A stretch of DNA of 64,000 bases from contig NZ_VTER01000001.1 in NCBI RefSeq assembly GCF_008180445.1, positions 124,001-188,000 of the forward strand, given 5' to 3'. The notes below the pieces were generated by a model, which searched no databases, had not been told where the DNA came from, and saw only the letters and a program-made list of their open reading frames with translations. Both the position numbers and the translations under genes were made by a program. This stretch comes from Bacillus_AB infantis_B (GTDB lineage: Bacteria > Bacillota > Bacilli > Bacillales > Cytobacillaceae). This document shows positions 7,688 to 14,905 of this stretch, piece by piece. The stretch's first letter is position 1, and each line of letters begins with the position of its first letter.

Positions 7688-8341
7688 TTACAGCTTCTTC
7701 CTTCTCATCCACTGGGTGGCTGCCCACTTGCTTCCTTTGATTACAGGCGCCCCTCCATGGAGAGTCAGATCGTTTAAATCCTGATTATCATAGAAGTATT
7801 CAAAATAAACGGCAGAGCCTTTTTGCGGGTTCACCGAAAAGTTCAGCTTAGGAAAATAGGTTTCCCCGCCTTCCTCAACATCATTCAGATACATAACAAG
7901 CGTGCTGATCCTCGGATTGCTTGCCGCCCTGCTGGATGATGAGAAAAAATCAAAATGAGCCTTATATTCCTGGCCGATGTGATAGTTCAGCATCTGCAGT
8001 CCTTCCCCATGTTCCACAGGAATGTTCATGATTTGCGACAGCCTTCTTTCAATTCTTGCCACCAGCTCATTTTCGCCTTCTTCAAAAAACATGCTGCTGC
8101 TCGTCCTGATATCGTCCTCCGTGCGGGTGTTGCCGATTTTTGAACGCTTCAGCTTATCCTCGGACATCCGGATCAAACCTTCACATTCCTCATCGCTCAG
8201 CACATTCCCTAAAATCACAATTAGCGGTTCCTCTAATTTGGCAATGATATGAATCTCTCTATCTTCCGTTTGAATCTTGTTACCAATATGATCAAAAATA
8301 GTCTGTTCTTTTACATGTGTTTCATTAGCATCTATTTTCAA
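7688..8341 (-). CDS. Prolyl 4-hydroxylase-like 2OG-Fe(II) oxygenase
   Basis: A 217-residue protein with the P4Hc double-stranded beta helix. Iron ligands H129-x-D131 and H195 and the 2-oxoglutarate lysine K205 (KGSKWAATQW) are present in the correct order. It should use O2 and 2-oxoglutarate to hydroxylate a prolyl residue or related substrate; Bacillus anthracis has a characterised homologue acting on collagen-like peptides. The TTG start at 8341 follows GAGGA by 9 nt; no in-frame ATG fits. A perfect 7-bp palindrome lies about 100 bp upstream. Confidence 0.85.
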   Translation of the reverse strand: MKIDANETHVKEQTIFDHIGNKIQTEDREIHIIAKLEEPLIVILGNVLSDEECEGLIRMSEDKLKRSKIGNTRTEDDIRTSSSMFFEEGENELVARIERRLSQIMNIPVEHGEGLQMLNYHIGQEYKAHFDFFSSSSRAASNPRISTLVMYLNDVEEGGETYFPKLNFSVNPQKGSAVYFEYFYDNQDLNDLTLHGGAPVIKGSKWAATQWMRRKKL

Positions 8342-8443
8342 CTTTCATCGTCCTCTTATTCAATTTTTAAATTTCTGAAATATTTGATAAATCAAAACCT
8401 GGAACCGCTTAAATGGGAATGCTGGTGATCGGGATCCAATCAC

Positions 8444-8460
8444 GAAATTCGTTGAATTTC
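8444..8460. promoter_or_regulatory. Palindrome upstream of hydroxylase gene
   Basis: GAAATTC-GTT-GAATTTC, a perfect 7-bp inverted repeat in the 200-bp gap (8342-8541) between the hydroxylase and deaminase genes. It could be an operator for the hydroxylase; nothing else in this gap stands out. Confidence 0.35.
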
Positions 8461-8541
8461 ATCTTAATATTACACTGAGGATAAAAGAATTTCTATCATT
8501 TTATTGCTGAATTAGACAAAATAGCATTCTTTCAGGCAACT

Positions 8542-8964
8542 CTATACTCCATACTTTTCCGGCAGCAGCTCCATTACATTGCATTTAACGAGTTTCCCCT
8601 GATAAGAGAGAATAACATCCGTTTCCTTTCCATAGTCGCTGATCAGTTCCCGGCACATCCCGCATGGAGCGACCACCCAGCAATCTTCCATATCTTCGTG
8701 AGGATGGGCATGGGCGACAGCCACAATCGTCTTGATTTCATGCTCTCCTTCAGAAATAGCCTTCCCCATCGCCATCGCTTCCCCGCAAACCGTGACCCTT
8801 CCTACATTTGCCTCCACATGGACGGCTGCAAAGATATTGCCTGACGATGACCTGACAGCAGAACCGATATGGTGCCGTCCATAACGGTAGTTTTTTTTGA
8901 TGACTTCCTCAGCGGCGTGTATCAGTTCATAATCTCTTTCATCAAGACAATTTGTCTTAATCAT
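8542..8964 (-). CDS. Cytidine/blasticidin-S deaminase-like protein
   Basis: A 140-residue zinc-dependent deaminase. The zinc ligands are C60-G-E62 (the catalytic Glu) and C101-G-M-C104. The first motif is CGEA instead of the usual CAE, as also seen in some blasticidin-S-type and orphan members. The surrounding VAVAHAHPHE and PCGMCRELI segments are typical. The natural substrate is uncertain: cytidine or another aminopyrimidine nucleoside. ATG 8964 is favoured by GAGGTGAGAGGGCCC upstream; an in-frame ATG 8 codons earlier has no RBS. Confidence 0.75.
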   Translation of the reverse strand: MIKTNCLDERDYELIHAAEEVIKKNYRYGRHHIGSAVRSSSGNIFAAVHVEANVGRVTVCGEAMAMGKAISEGEHEIKTIVAVAHAHPHEDMEDCWVVAPCGMCRELISDYGKETDVILSYQGKLVKCNVMELLPEKYGV

Positions 8965-9042
8965 GGGCCCTCTCACCTCAAATAACATTCACTGATTCTA
9001 TTTTATCTTAAACAAGCGGAATTTTCTATTTTGCAAAAAAAT

Positions 9043-9070
9043 TGAAACATTACAGGCTTATTTCCGTAAA
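9043..9070 (+). promoter_or_regulatory. ECF-type promoter of serine hydrolase
   Basis: TGAAAC (9043-9048), a 16-bp spacer, and CGTAAA (9065-9070) match the Bacillus ECF sigma consensus (TGAAAC-N16-CGTA/C). The start would fall about 14 bp before AGGAGG and the ATG at 9091, an economical arrangement. Confidence 0.6.
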
Positions 9071-9090
9071 GTAGAACAGGAGGTTAAAGA

Positions 9091-10206
9091 ATGAAAATTA
9101 TTTTATGGATACTTGCTGGAGTTGTGCTGCTGGCAGCTGCATTATTTGGAATTGGAGTTTGGATGTATTGGAAGAATTTAAAAAATGAAGAACCCGCCTA
9201 TCTTGTCTCTTTTATAAAAGAGAAGGCAAAAACAAAAAATGCTGCACTCGTTATAAAATACAATCAGGAGGAAATTGCCAATATCAATCCTGAAACAAGC
9301 CTGCCTTTGGCAAGCACAGTCAAATATATTGTGGCGTTAGAATTCGCCAAGCAGGCAGCTGCAGGAAAAATAAATCCTGAACAGCAAGTCAGTCTGAAGG
9401 AGCTTGAAAAATACTATGTGCCGAAAACAGACGGCGGCGCCCATGAAGCATGGCTCTCTGAATTAAAAGGGAATAGTGTTTCACTGCAGCAGGTGGCGAA
9501 AGGCATGCTTGCTTACAGCTCGAATGCGAACACAGATTATTTAATTGAAATGCTTGGACTCCACCAAATCAACTCTAATCTGGAAAGCATGAATTTAGAA
9601 AATCATGAACCGCTGTACCCGCTGGCCAGTTCCTTATTCATTCCAATGAAACTTATGGAAGAAAATCATCTGTCAAAAAAAGAAGCACTAACCAAGCTAA
9701 AGGAAATGCCTTTACAGGAATACCGCGATATGGCAATTGACATTCACAGATCCTGGCAGTCCGCTCCCCCTACAACTGAAGAAAAGTCCCAGCTCCTCAA
9801 AAAGCTAGACATGGACTTTCAGCAAATCTGGTCTGACAGGCTCCCGAGATCAACGGCTGCAGATTATGCTTCTCTTATGGAAAAATTCAACAGTAAAACT
9901 TACCTGGCAGAAGACATACATACACGTCTTGACCCGGTTCTCGAACAGCTGATGGAAGACCCCCGCAATCAGGAATGGCTTTTGCATGCAGGCCAGAAAG
10001 GCGGCTCTACTGCTTTTGTCCTTACAATGGCCATGTATGCTACAGATAAAGATAACAATCAAACTGAAATCACTTTTCTCTCAAACAACCTGAGTCCCAT
10101 AGAGCAGAAAAAACTGTCACGCAATATGAACAGCTTCCAGCTGAAGCTGCTGAAGGATGAAGATTTCAGGGAAAAAGTGCGTCAAGAACTAAAATACCTG
10201 AACTAA
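9091..10206 (+). CDS. Class A beta-lactamase-fold serine hydrolase
   Basis: A 371-residue membrane-anchored protein: an N-terminal signal anchor (residues 3-27, no lipobox), then a penicillin-binding/beta-lactamase fold. The active-site triad motifs are S75-TVK78 (SxxK), the SSNAN stretch near 143-147 (SxN) and K303-GGS306 (KTG-like, with the Thr replaced). The replacement and the absence of a clear Omega-loop Glu suggest an esterase or peptidase rather than an active beta-lactamase. ATG 9091 follows AGGAGG by 8 nt. An ECF-type promoter directly upstream points to envelope-stress control. Confidence 0.8.
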   Translation: MKIILWILAGVVLLAAALFGIGVWMYWKNLKNEEPAYLVSFIKEKAKTKNAALVIKYNQEEIANINPETSLPLASTVKYIVALEFAKQAAAGKINPEQQVSLKELEKYYVPKTDGGAHEAWLSELKGNSVSLQQVAKGMLAYSSNANTDYLIEMLGLHQINSNLESMNLENHEPLYPLASSLFIPMKLMEENHLSKKEALTKLKEMPLQEYRDMAIDIHRSWQSAPPTTEEKSQLLKKLDMDFQQIWSDRLPRSTAADYASLMEKFNSKTYLAEDIHTRLDPVLEQLMEDPRNQEWLLHAGQKGGSTAFVLTMAMYATDKDNNQTEITFLSNNLSPIEQKKLSRNMNSFQLKLLKDEDFREKVRQELKYLN

Positions 10207-10215
10207 CAATTTATT

Positions 10216-10740
10216 CGCCTGTGGCCGCTTATTATTTTTAATTGAGAAATAGCGGTTCTAGCTCTCTCCGCTGGAACCATTATTTTGCTTTTTAAGAGAA
10301 ATAGCGGTCCTAGCTTTCTCCGCTGGAACCATTATTTTGTATTTTAAGAGAAATAGCGGTTCTAGCTCTCTCTGCTGGAACCATTATTTTGTATTTTAAG
10401 AGAAATAGCGGTCATAGCTCTCTCTGCTGGAACCATTATTTTGTATCTTAAGAGAAATAGCGGTCATAGCTCTCTCTACTGGAACCATTATTTTTCTTTT
10501 TAAGAGAAATAGCGGTCAGAGCTCTCTCTGCTGGAACCATTATTTTAGTTTTTCAGCGAAATAGCGGTCCCAGCTCACCTCGCTGCAACCATTATTGTAG
10601 TTTTCCAGTGAAATAGCGGTCCTAGCCCTCTCCGCTGGAACCATTATTTTAGTTTTTCAGCGAAATAGCGGGCCCAGCTCACCTCGCTGCAACCATTATT
10701 ATAGTTTTTCCAATCAAACAGTAGTCCCAGCTCACTCCTT
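10216..10740. repeat. Tandem repeat, 52-bp unit, about ten copies
   Basis: Units begin at 10244, 10296, 10348, 10400, 10452, 10504, 10556, 10608 and 10660, all exactly 52 bp apart, with degenerate copies on both ends. Each contains GAAATAGCGG, a variable CCTAGCTCTCT-like core, CCGCTGGAACC and an ATTATTTT tail, so AGCGG and CCGCT form an inverted repeat in most units. Copies at 10556 and 10660 carry a shared variant (CACCTCGCTGCAACC). The gap 10207-10984 holds no gene. No protein frame runs through the units. Confidence 0.9.
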
Positions 10741-10990
10741 TCTTCCGCTGTTACTGTTTTCAGAGAAATCAAGGTCTTACCTTATCGCCCTAAATTCAAA
10801 CCACTAAAATTCCCCTTTCTTTATTTCGTTTGAGGGTCGACATTTCCGAACCCTTTTCAATCGTCCCAGAAGCCAGAGAAATAAATTTAATCAAATTGTA
10901 AATAAAATGCTTTTTAAAGTAACAAAAACGGGGAATAAAATGAATAGATTACTTACTCTATAAAAATTTGAAATACCGGAGGGAATGACC

Positions 10991-11314
10991 ATGAAAAAGT
11001 CGACAATGAACATGGCTGCAGGAATCCTGCTATCTGCTGGCGGAGCTGCACTGGCCATTGCGGCAATGAAGAAGCGCAGCGAAGAATCTGCCACAAATAC
11101 AAGTACCTTTTCATACACAATCAAAGACGGCGTCATAGAAGACACGAGCATGCGGAACAGTGAGAGGATTGACCAGATTGAAAGTGTGGATGCCGATAAA
11201 GTGGATGCTGAAAAAGGACTCACCCAGTATGACTCAGCCTTAAGGGCAGAATGGGTAGCCAATGGATTCCCACAGACCCGGATGGAGATAGAACTGGAGG
11301 AACAGGACATCTAA
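10991..11314 (+). CDS. Uncharacterised protein with N-terminal anchor
   Basis: A 107-residue protein with a hydrophobic N terminus (MKKSTMNMAAGILLSAGGAA, about residues 8-25) and a charged, acidic remainder. The N-terminal segment could be a signal anchor or an export signal without a clear cleavage site. ATG 10991 is chosen because GGAGG lies 8 nt upstream; the ATG at 10985 is too near. A strong terminator follows. The family is not recognised. Confidence 0.6.
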   Translation: MKKSTMNMAAGILLSAGGAALAIAAMKKRSEESATNTSTFSYTIKDGVIEDTSMRNSERIDQIESVDADKVDAEKGLTQYDSALRAEWVANGFPQTRMEIELEEQDI

Positions 11315-11323
11315 TGAAGGCCT

Positions 11324-11352
11324 AAAAAGGACTGGCAGAGTCCTTTTTTTTT
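11324..11352 (+). terminator. Terminator
   Basis: AAAAAGGACT / AGTCCTTTTT with a 5-nt loop, extending into an eight-T run. Confidence 0.85.
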
Positions 11353-11525
11353 GGGATCCATGAGCTCTTTGCTCTCTTCTTAACCATTTATAACAAAACA
11401 TAAATACCAGCTTAATATTTCCCTATTAATATAGAAATCAGCGGGGGCAGCATGCGTGGCTGCCATGGCATTTGGCGAAGGAGGAGCCAGGTGCAGGGAC
11501 AATCCTTTAAAGGGGGCTGGAGTTT

Positions 11526-11585
11526 ATGTTTGAATTTATTACAAGGCTGCTGATTCTTACGCCTGTTTTAATCCTGTTTCCTTAA
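11526..11585 (+). CDS. Possible 19-residue hydrophobic peptide
   Basis: ATG at 11526 preceded by GGGGGCTGGAG reads 19 codons to TAA at 11585: a short, almost wholly hydrophobic peptide with one Arg near the N terminus, of the kind seen in small membrane peptides. A second reading with a stronger GGAGGAG site starts GTG 11496 in another frame. The remaining 11353-11525 sequence shows a GCAGC/GCTGC dyad near 11446 and nothing else. Confidence 0.25.
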   Translation: MFEFITRLLILTPVLILFP

Positions 11586-11606
11586 TCGAGCTGTCAGATA
11601 CAGCAA

Positions 11607-12086
11607 TTATTCTTTCGCGTATTTTTCCTTTTTATAGAAATTACATATATAATCTTCTATGATTACTTTGTGGCTGCCCACCATTTTCTCCGGAAACTCA
11701 TCTGGGTGGTAAAATTTAATATTCATCGATTCCTGTGGATCCATTTTCATCTCACCACTAAACGCTTCAGTAAAATAGGCAATAGTGACTGCGTAAAATT
11801 GATCTCCATTTTCGGCCGTCACCAAATAATTCTTTCCCGAATAAACATTAATCAGCTTTAGAGAACCGGCTGTCAGGCCTGTTTCTTCCCATATCTCCCG
11901 CCTGCATGTTTCTTCTGCAGACTCCCCAAGTTCCATCAGCCCGCCAGGCAGGCCCCACGATCCTGCCGGAAACACCCTCTGCTGAAGCAGCAGCTGTCCC
12001 CTCTTATTAACCAATATCCCAACACTGCCTGTCAGAATAAGCGGCCTGTGGCCAACAATCTTCCTTAAATCTTCTATATAGCCCAT
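11607..12086 (-). CDS. Nudix hydrolase
   Basis: A 159-residue Nudix hydrolase with the complete Nudix box (GGLMELGESAEETCRRE, then EETGL) and a leading GILVNKRGQLLLQQR strand typical of ADP-ribose or NADH-type pyrophosphatases. ATG 12086 is chosen over an in-frame start 20 codons upstream because GGGGGGC lies 6 nt before it. It diverges from the metalloprotease-like gene starting at 12198. Substrate unknown. Confidence 0.85.
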   Translation of the reverse strand: MGYIEDLRKIVGHRPLILTGSVGILVNKRGQLLLQQRVFPAGSWGLPGGLMELGESAEETCRREIWEETGLTAGSLKLINVYSGKNYLVTAENGDQFYAVTIAYFTEAFSGEMKMDPQESMNIKFYHPDEFPEKMVGSHKVIIEDYICNFYKKEKYAKE

Positions 12087-12197
12087 TAGTGCCCCCCATT
12101 CATGGTTTTTGTTTCTTAAAGCTGTTTTATTGTAAAATACTCCCACAGGAGAGATCCCCTCTATGTTATATTGAAAAAAAAGCAGGAGGACCTTGTT

Positions 12198-13055
12198 ATG
12201 AAAATCACCAATACAATTCCTTTATTTCTCGAAACAGAACATCTTTCCGCTGATTCTTTCAAGGAATACCATCGACAGTATCCTGATATTTTTGCACAGT
12301 ATTTTCAGTATCACTGCCGGAATCATGAAGAACGCATACCAAAAAGCATTGAGCAGCTAGAGTCTAAAAAAAGCCATATTCAAAGAGTGCAGGAAAACAT
12401 TATTCCCATTATTCACGAGACGGGCACACGTTTCAAAACAGCTTATGGAGTCGAGTTTCCAATTGAAGTCAGCCTGATTGCCGGCATTTATGGGTCAAAT
12501 GCCTATACTTGGCGGCAAATCATCCCGAATATTACTTTTGCTCTGGAGCAGCTGACCGATGATAAGGAACATTTAAAAGCCATCGTTTCCCATGAATTCG
12601 GCCATGCTGCACAAAATATTCTCAGTGATCAGGCCGGAATGGACTGGAAAAGCGTTCCATGGAATCATCCCCTGATCTGGCTTAACCAGGAAGGCGCCGC
12701 CATCCATTTTTCGCGAAAAATTGCTCCAGGCCTTCCCTCCTCCGCCTATTTCAGCTTCAATGATCAAGGAGATGCCTGGTTATCCTTCGCCAAGTCCCAC
12801 ACCAATGAAATCATAAGAAAGTTCTATGGAGATTTCAAAAAGCTGCAGCATGAAGAGGTATTCAGAGAATGGTTTTCCATCAGAGGCGGCCAATCATTCG
12901 GGTTCAGCAGATTTGGCTACTATATTGGGGACTTATTTTTTCAAAGCCAGATCCAACGGCTGGGAGAAGAAAAAGCGATCATCGCCTGGTGCAAGACAGA
13001 TTTTCTGGAACAGGTGCAGATCTGGCTGGAGAGCAAAAAATCACTTCCAATCTGA
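12198..13055 (+). CDS. HEXXH metalloprotease-like protein
   Basis: A 285-residue protein with an HEFGH zinc motif (SHEFGHAAQN) near residue 133 and a downstream Glu-containing helix (NQEGAAIHFSRK) that can supply the third ligand, as in DUF2268-type putative proteases. No signal peptide, so cytoplasmic. ATG 12198 follows AGGAGG by 8 nt. It shares general architecture, but little visible sequence, with the protein at 42266. The substrate is unknown. Confidence 0.65.
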   Translation: MKITNTIPLFLETEHLSADSFKEYHRQYPDIFAQYFQYHCRNHEERIPKSIEQLESKKSHIQRVQENIIPIIHETGTRFKTAYGVEFPIEVSLIAGIYGSNAYTWRQIIPNITFALEQLTDDKEHLKAIVSHEFGHAAQNILSDQAGMDWKSVPWNHPLIWLNQEGAAIHFSRKIAPGLPSSAYFSFNDQGDAWLSFAKSHTNEIIRKFYGDFKKLQHEEVFREWFSIRGGQSFGFSRFGYYIGDLFFQSQIQRLGEEKAIIAWCKTDFLEQVQIWLESKKSLPI

Positions 13056-13064
13056 AAGTGATTT
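13038..13064. terminator. Bidirectional terminator
   Basis: AAATCACTT / AAGTGATTT, 9-nt loop, between convergent genes; the loop carries the stop codon of the metalloprotease-like gene. Confidence 0.7.
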
Positions 13065-13072
13065 CGTTGCTC

Positions 13073-14905
13073 TTACTTCAAGAATCTCATCAGGTCTCCA
13101 TTCACAACATCATCGGACATACCAAGCTCTTTTCTGGCTGTTTCCAGATAAGGTTCGCACTTGCTGACAGCTGCTTCTTCACCGGAGTCTATTTTCAGGC
13201 AGCTGCCGCTTTTATAAAGATAGTCTTCAGCAATGAAGCTTCCATCCCGGAAAACAACTGGCTGATCGGGATTGCGGGCAAAAAGATTGCGGCTGAAGCT
13301 GTAATGATCTTCGGGATTGATGCCAAGCAAATGGAGGAGAGTTGCTCTTATATCGATTTCGCCGCCAATTGTTGATATAACCTTCCCCTCTTGCCCCGGA
13401 ATATGGATGATCAGCGGGATCTTCTGCAGCTTCATCCTGTTAACAAGAGTATCTTCCTGCCGCAAAAGCTCCAGCACACCATGTTCATATTTGTCTGAAA
13501 TGCCGTAATGATCTCCGTACAGCACAAACATCGTATTATCGTATTCTCCACTGTCTTTCATTTCCTGGAAGAAGGTCTTGATCGCTTCATCCTGGTATCT
13601 GACTGTTGTGACATAGCGGTTTACCACCATCTCGCTTGTCTCAGCCTCAGGAATAAGCCGGTCCTCTTCCTCGAGCAGGAATGGAAAGTGGTTCGTTAAT
13701 GTGATGAAGCGGGTGTAGTACGGCTTTTCAAGGCTCTTTAAGTGCGGAATTGACTGCTGGAAGAACGGTATGTCCTTGATCCCATAATTCACTGAATTTT
13801 CCTCTGTCACTTCATAATCGCCTTTAGAGAAGAAACGGTCATAACCAAGAGACTTATACATAACTTCCCTGTTCCAGAAGGTGGGCTCGTTTCCATGCAG
13901 GACCGCAGCCTTGTAGCCTTCTTCACCTTTCAAAATATGCGGCAGGCTTTTGTATGTATTCTCGAATTTCCGGACAAAAGCCGATCCGCTCGACAGGGGA
14001 TACAATCCGTTATCGACCATGAATTCTGAATCAGATGTTTTCCCCTGTGCGGTCTGGTCATATAGATTATTGAAATAAAAGCTATCCTTTGCCAGCGAAT
14101 TAAGGAATGGGGTTATTTCTTCACCCTTTACCTTTTGATTAAGGACGAAGCCCTGGGTCGATTCCATGCTGATGAGGACAACATTCATTCCTTCGGCAGC
14201 TCCGAAATAATCGGAAGGCTCCGCTGTCCTGCCGTTTACGTACTCGGCAGAAGCCTTGGCATCAGATGCATCCGCAAATGCTTTTTGCAGGGGATATGAT
14301 GCAGCTGATCCAATATCATAAAGATGATACGGATACAGTCCAATATTTTTGACAAGCTGAGGGCGGTTGTATGATTCTGTGAAAAGATGCGGCGCATTTA
14401 CAAGCCCGATCGCCCCAGTCAAGAGAAAAAGAGCGATGCAGGCACCACCATACTGCCATGCCGTTTTTCCGGTCACCGTCATTTTTGTCAGCTTCTTTTT
14501 CCTGATTAAAAGAAAATACAATAGCAAATCAATGAAAAGCAGCAAATCCCAGGGACTGATCAGTTCCAGGGTGCTCGGTCCCAGGCCACCGACGTTTTTG
14601 AATTGGAAAAGAATCGGCACCGTGACGAAATCAGTGTAAAAACGGTAATATAAAAGATCTGAATAAAGGATGCCCGTCAAGACCAGCATTATCAGCCATA
14701 TTCCAGCAGGCTTCACTTTCTTTTTCCAAAATAGGCCGCCCCCGATCAAAAGCATCAGCAGCCCCAATGGCGAAATTGTGAGCAGCATTACTTCAAGCAG
14801 GCTTGCAGCATGCAGATTAAAGCCGATGAAAGATACTGCAGCTGTTTTGAGCCACATAAAGAAAACGGCTACCCATACCGGCGTCAATTTTTTAAACTGT
14901 TTCAT
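13073..14905 (-). CDS. Lipoteichoic acid synthase family protein
   Basis: A 610-residue LtaS-type enzyme: five membrane helices in the first about 210 residues, then an extracellular sulfatase/alkaline-phosphatase-fold domain. The metal/nucleophile motifs are complete: SMEST (metal Glu), QGKTSDSE (catalytic Thr) and YGDHYG (Asp-His ligands). LtaS enzymes transfer glycerol-phosphate from phosphatidylglycerol onto glycolipid. ATG 14905 is chosen; the gene overlaps the end of the GNAT-aminotransferase gene by 14 nt, so translation is coupled. It is one of two paralogs in the window (other: 48189) and may be a primase or specialised form. Confidence 0.9.
   Translation of the reverse strand: MKQFKKLTPVWVAVFFMWLKTAAVSFIGFNLHAASLLEVMLLTISPLGLLMLLIGGGLFWKKKVKPAGIWLIMLVLTGILYSDLLYYRFYTDFVTVPILFQFKNVGGLGPSTLELISPWDLLLFIDLLLYFLLIRKKKLTKMTVTGKTAWQYGGACIALFLLTGAIGLVNAPHLFTESYNRPQLVKNIGLYPYHLYDIGSAASYPLQKAFADASDAKASAEYVNGRTAEPSDYFGAAEGMNVVLISMESTQGFVLNQKVKGEEITPFLNSLAKDSFYFNNLYDQTAQGKTSDSEFMVDNGLYPLSSGSAFVRKFENTYKSLPHILKGEEGYKAAVLHGNEPTFWNREVMYKSLGYDRFFSKGDYEVTEENSVNYGIKDIPFFQQSIPHLKSLEKPYYTRFITLTNHFPFLLEEEDRLIPEAETSEMVVNRYVTTVRYQDEAIKTFFQEMKDSGEYDNTMFVLYGDHYGISDKYEHGVLELLRQEDTLVNRMKLQKIPLIIHIPGQEGKVISTIGGEIDIRATLLHLLGINPEDHYSFSRNLFARNPDQPVVFRDGSFIAEDYLYKSGSCLKIDSGEEAAVSKCEPYLETARKELGMSDDVVNGDLMRFLK

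Noticed and set aside
9091..10206. True beta-lactamase resistance gene
   Set aside because: The KTG motif is replaced by KGG and no clear Omega-loop Glu is seen; membrane anchoring and ECF-type promoter suggest a housekeeping or stress hydrolase.
10216..10740. CRISPR array
   Set aside because: Units are contiguous at a constant 52-bp period without unique spacers, and no cas genes are present.
10891..11310. 139-codon minus-strand ORF
   Set aside because: Mirror frame of the plus-strand gene at 10991, which has a strong RBS and terminator.
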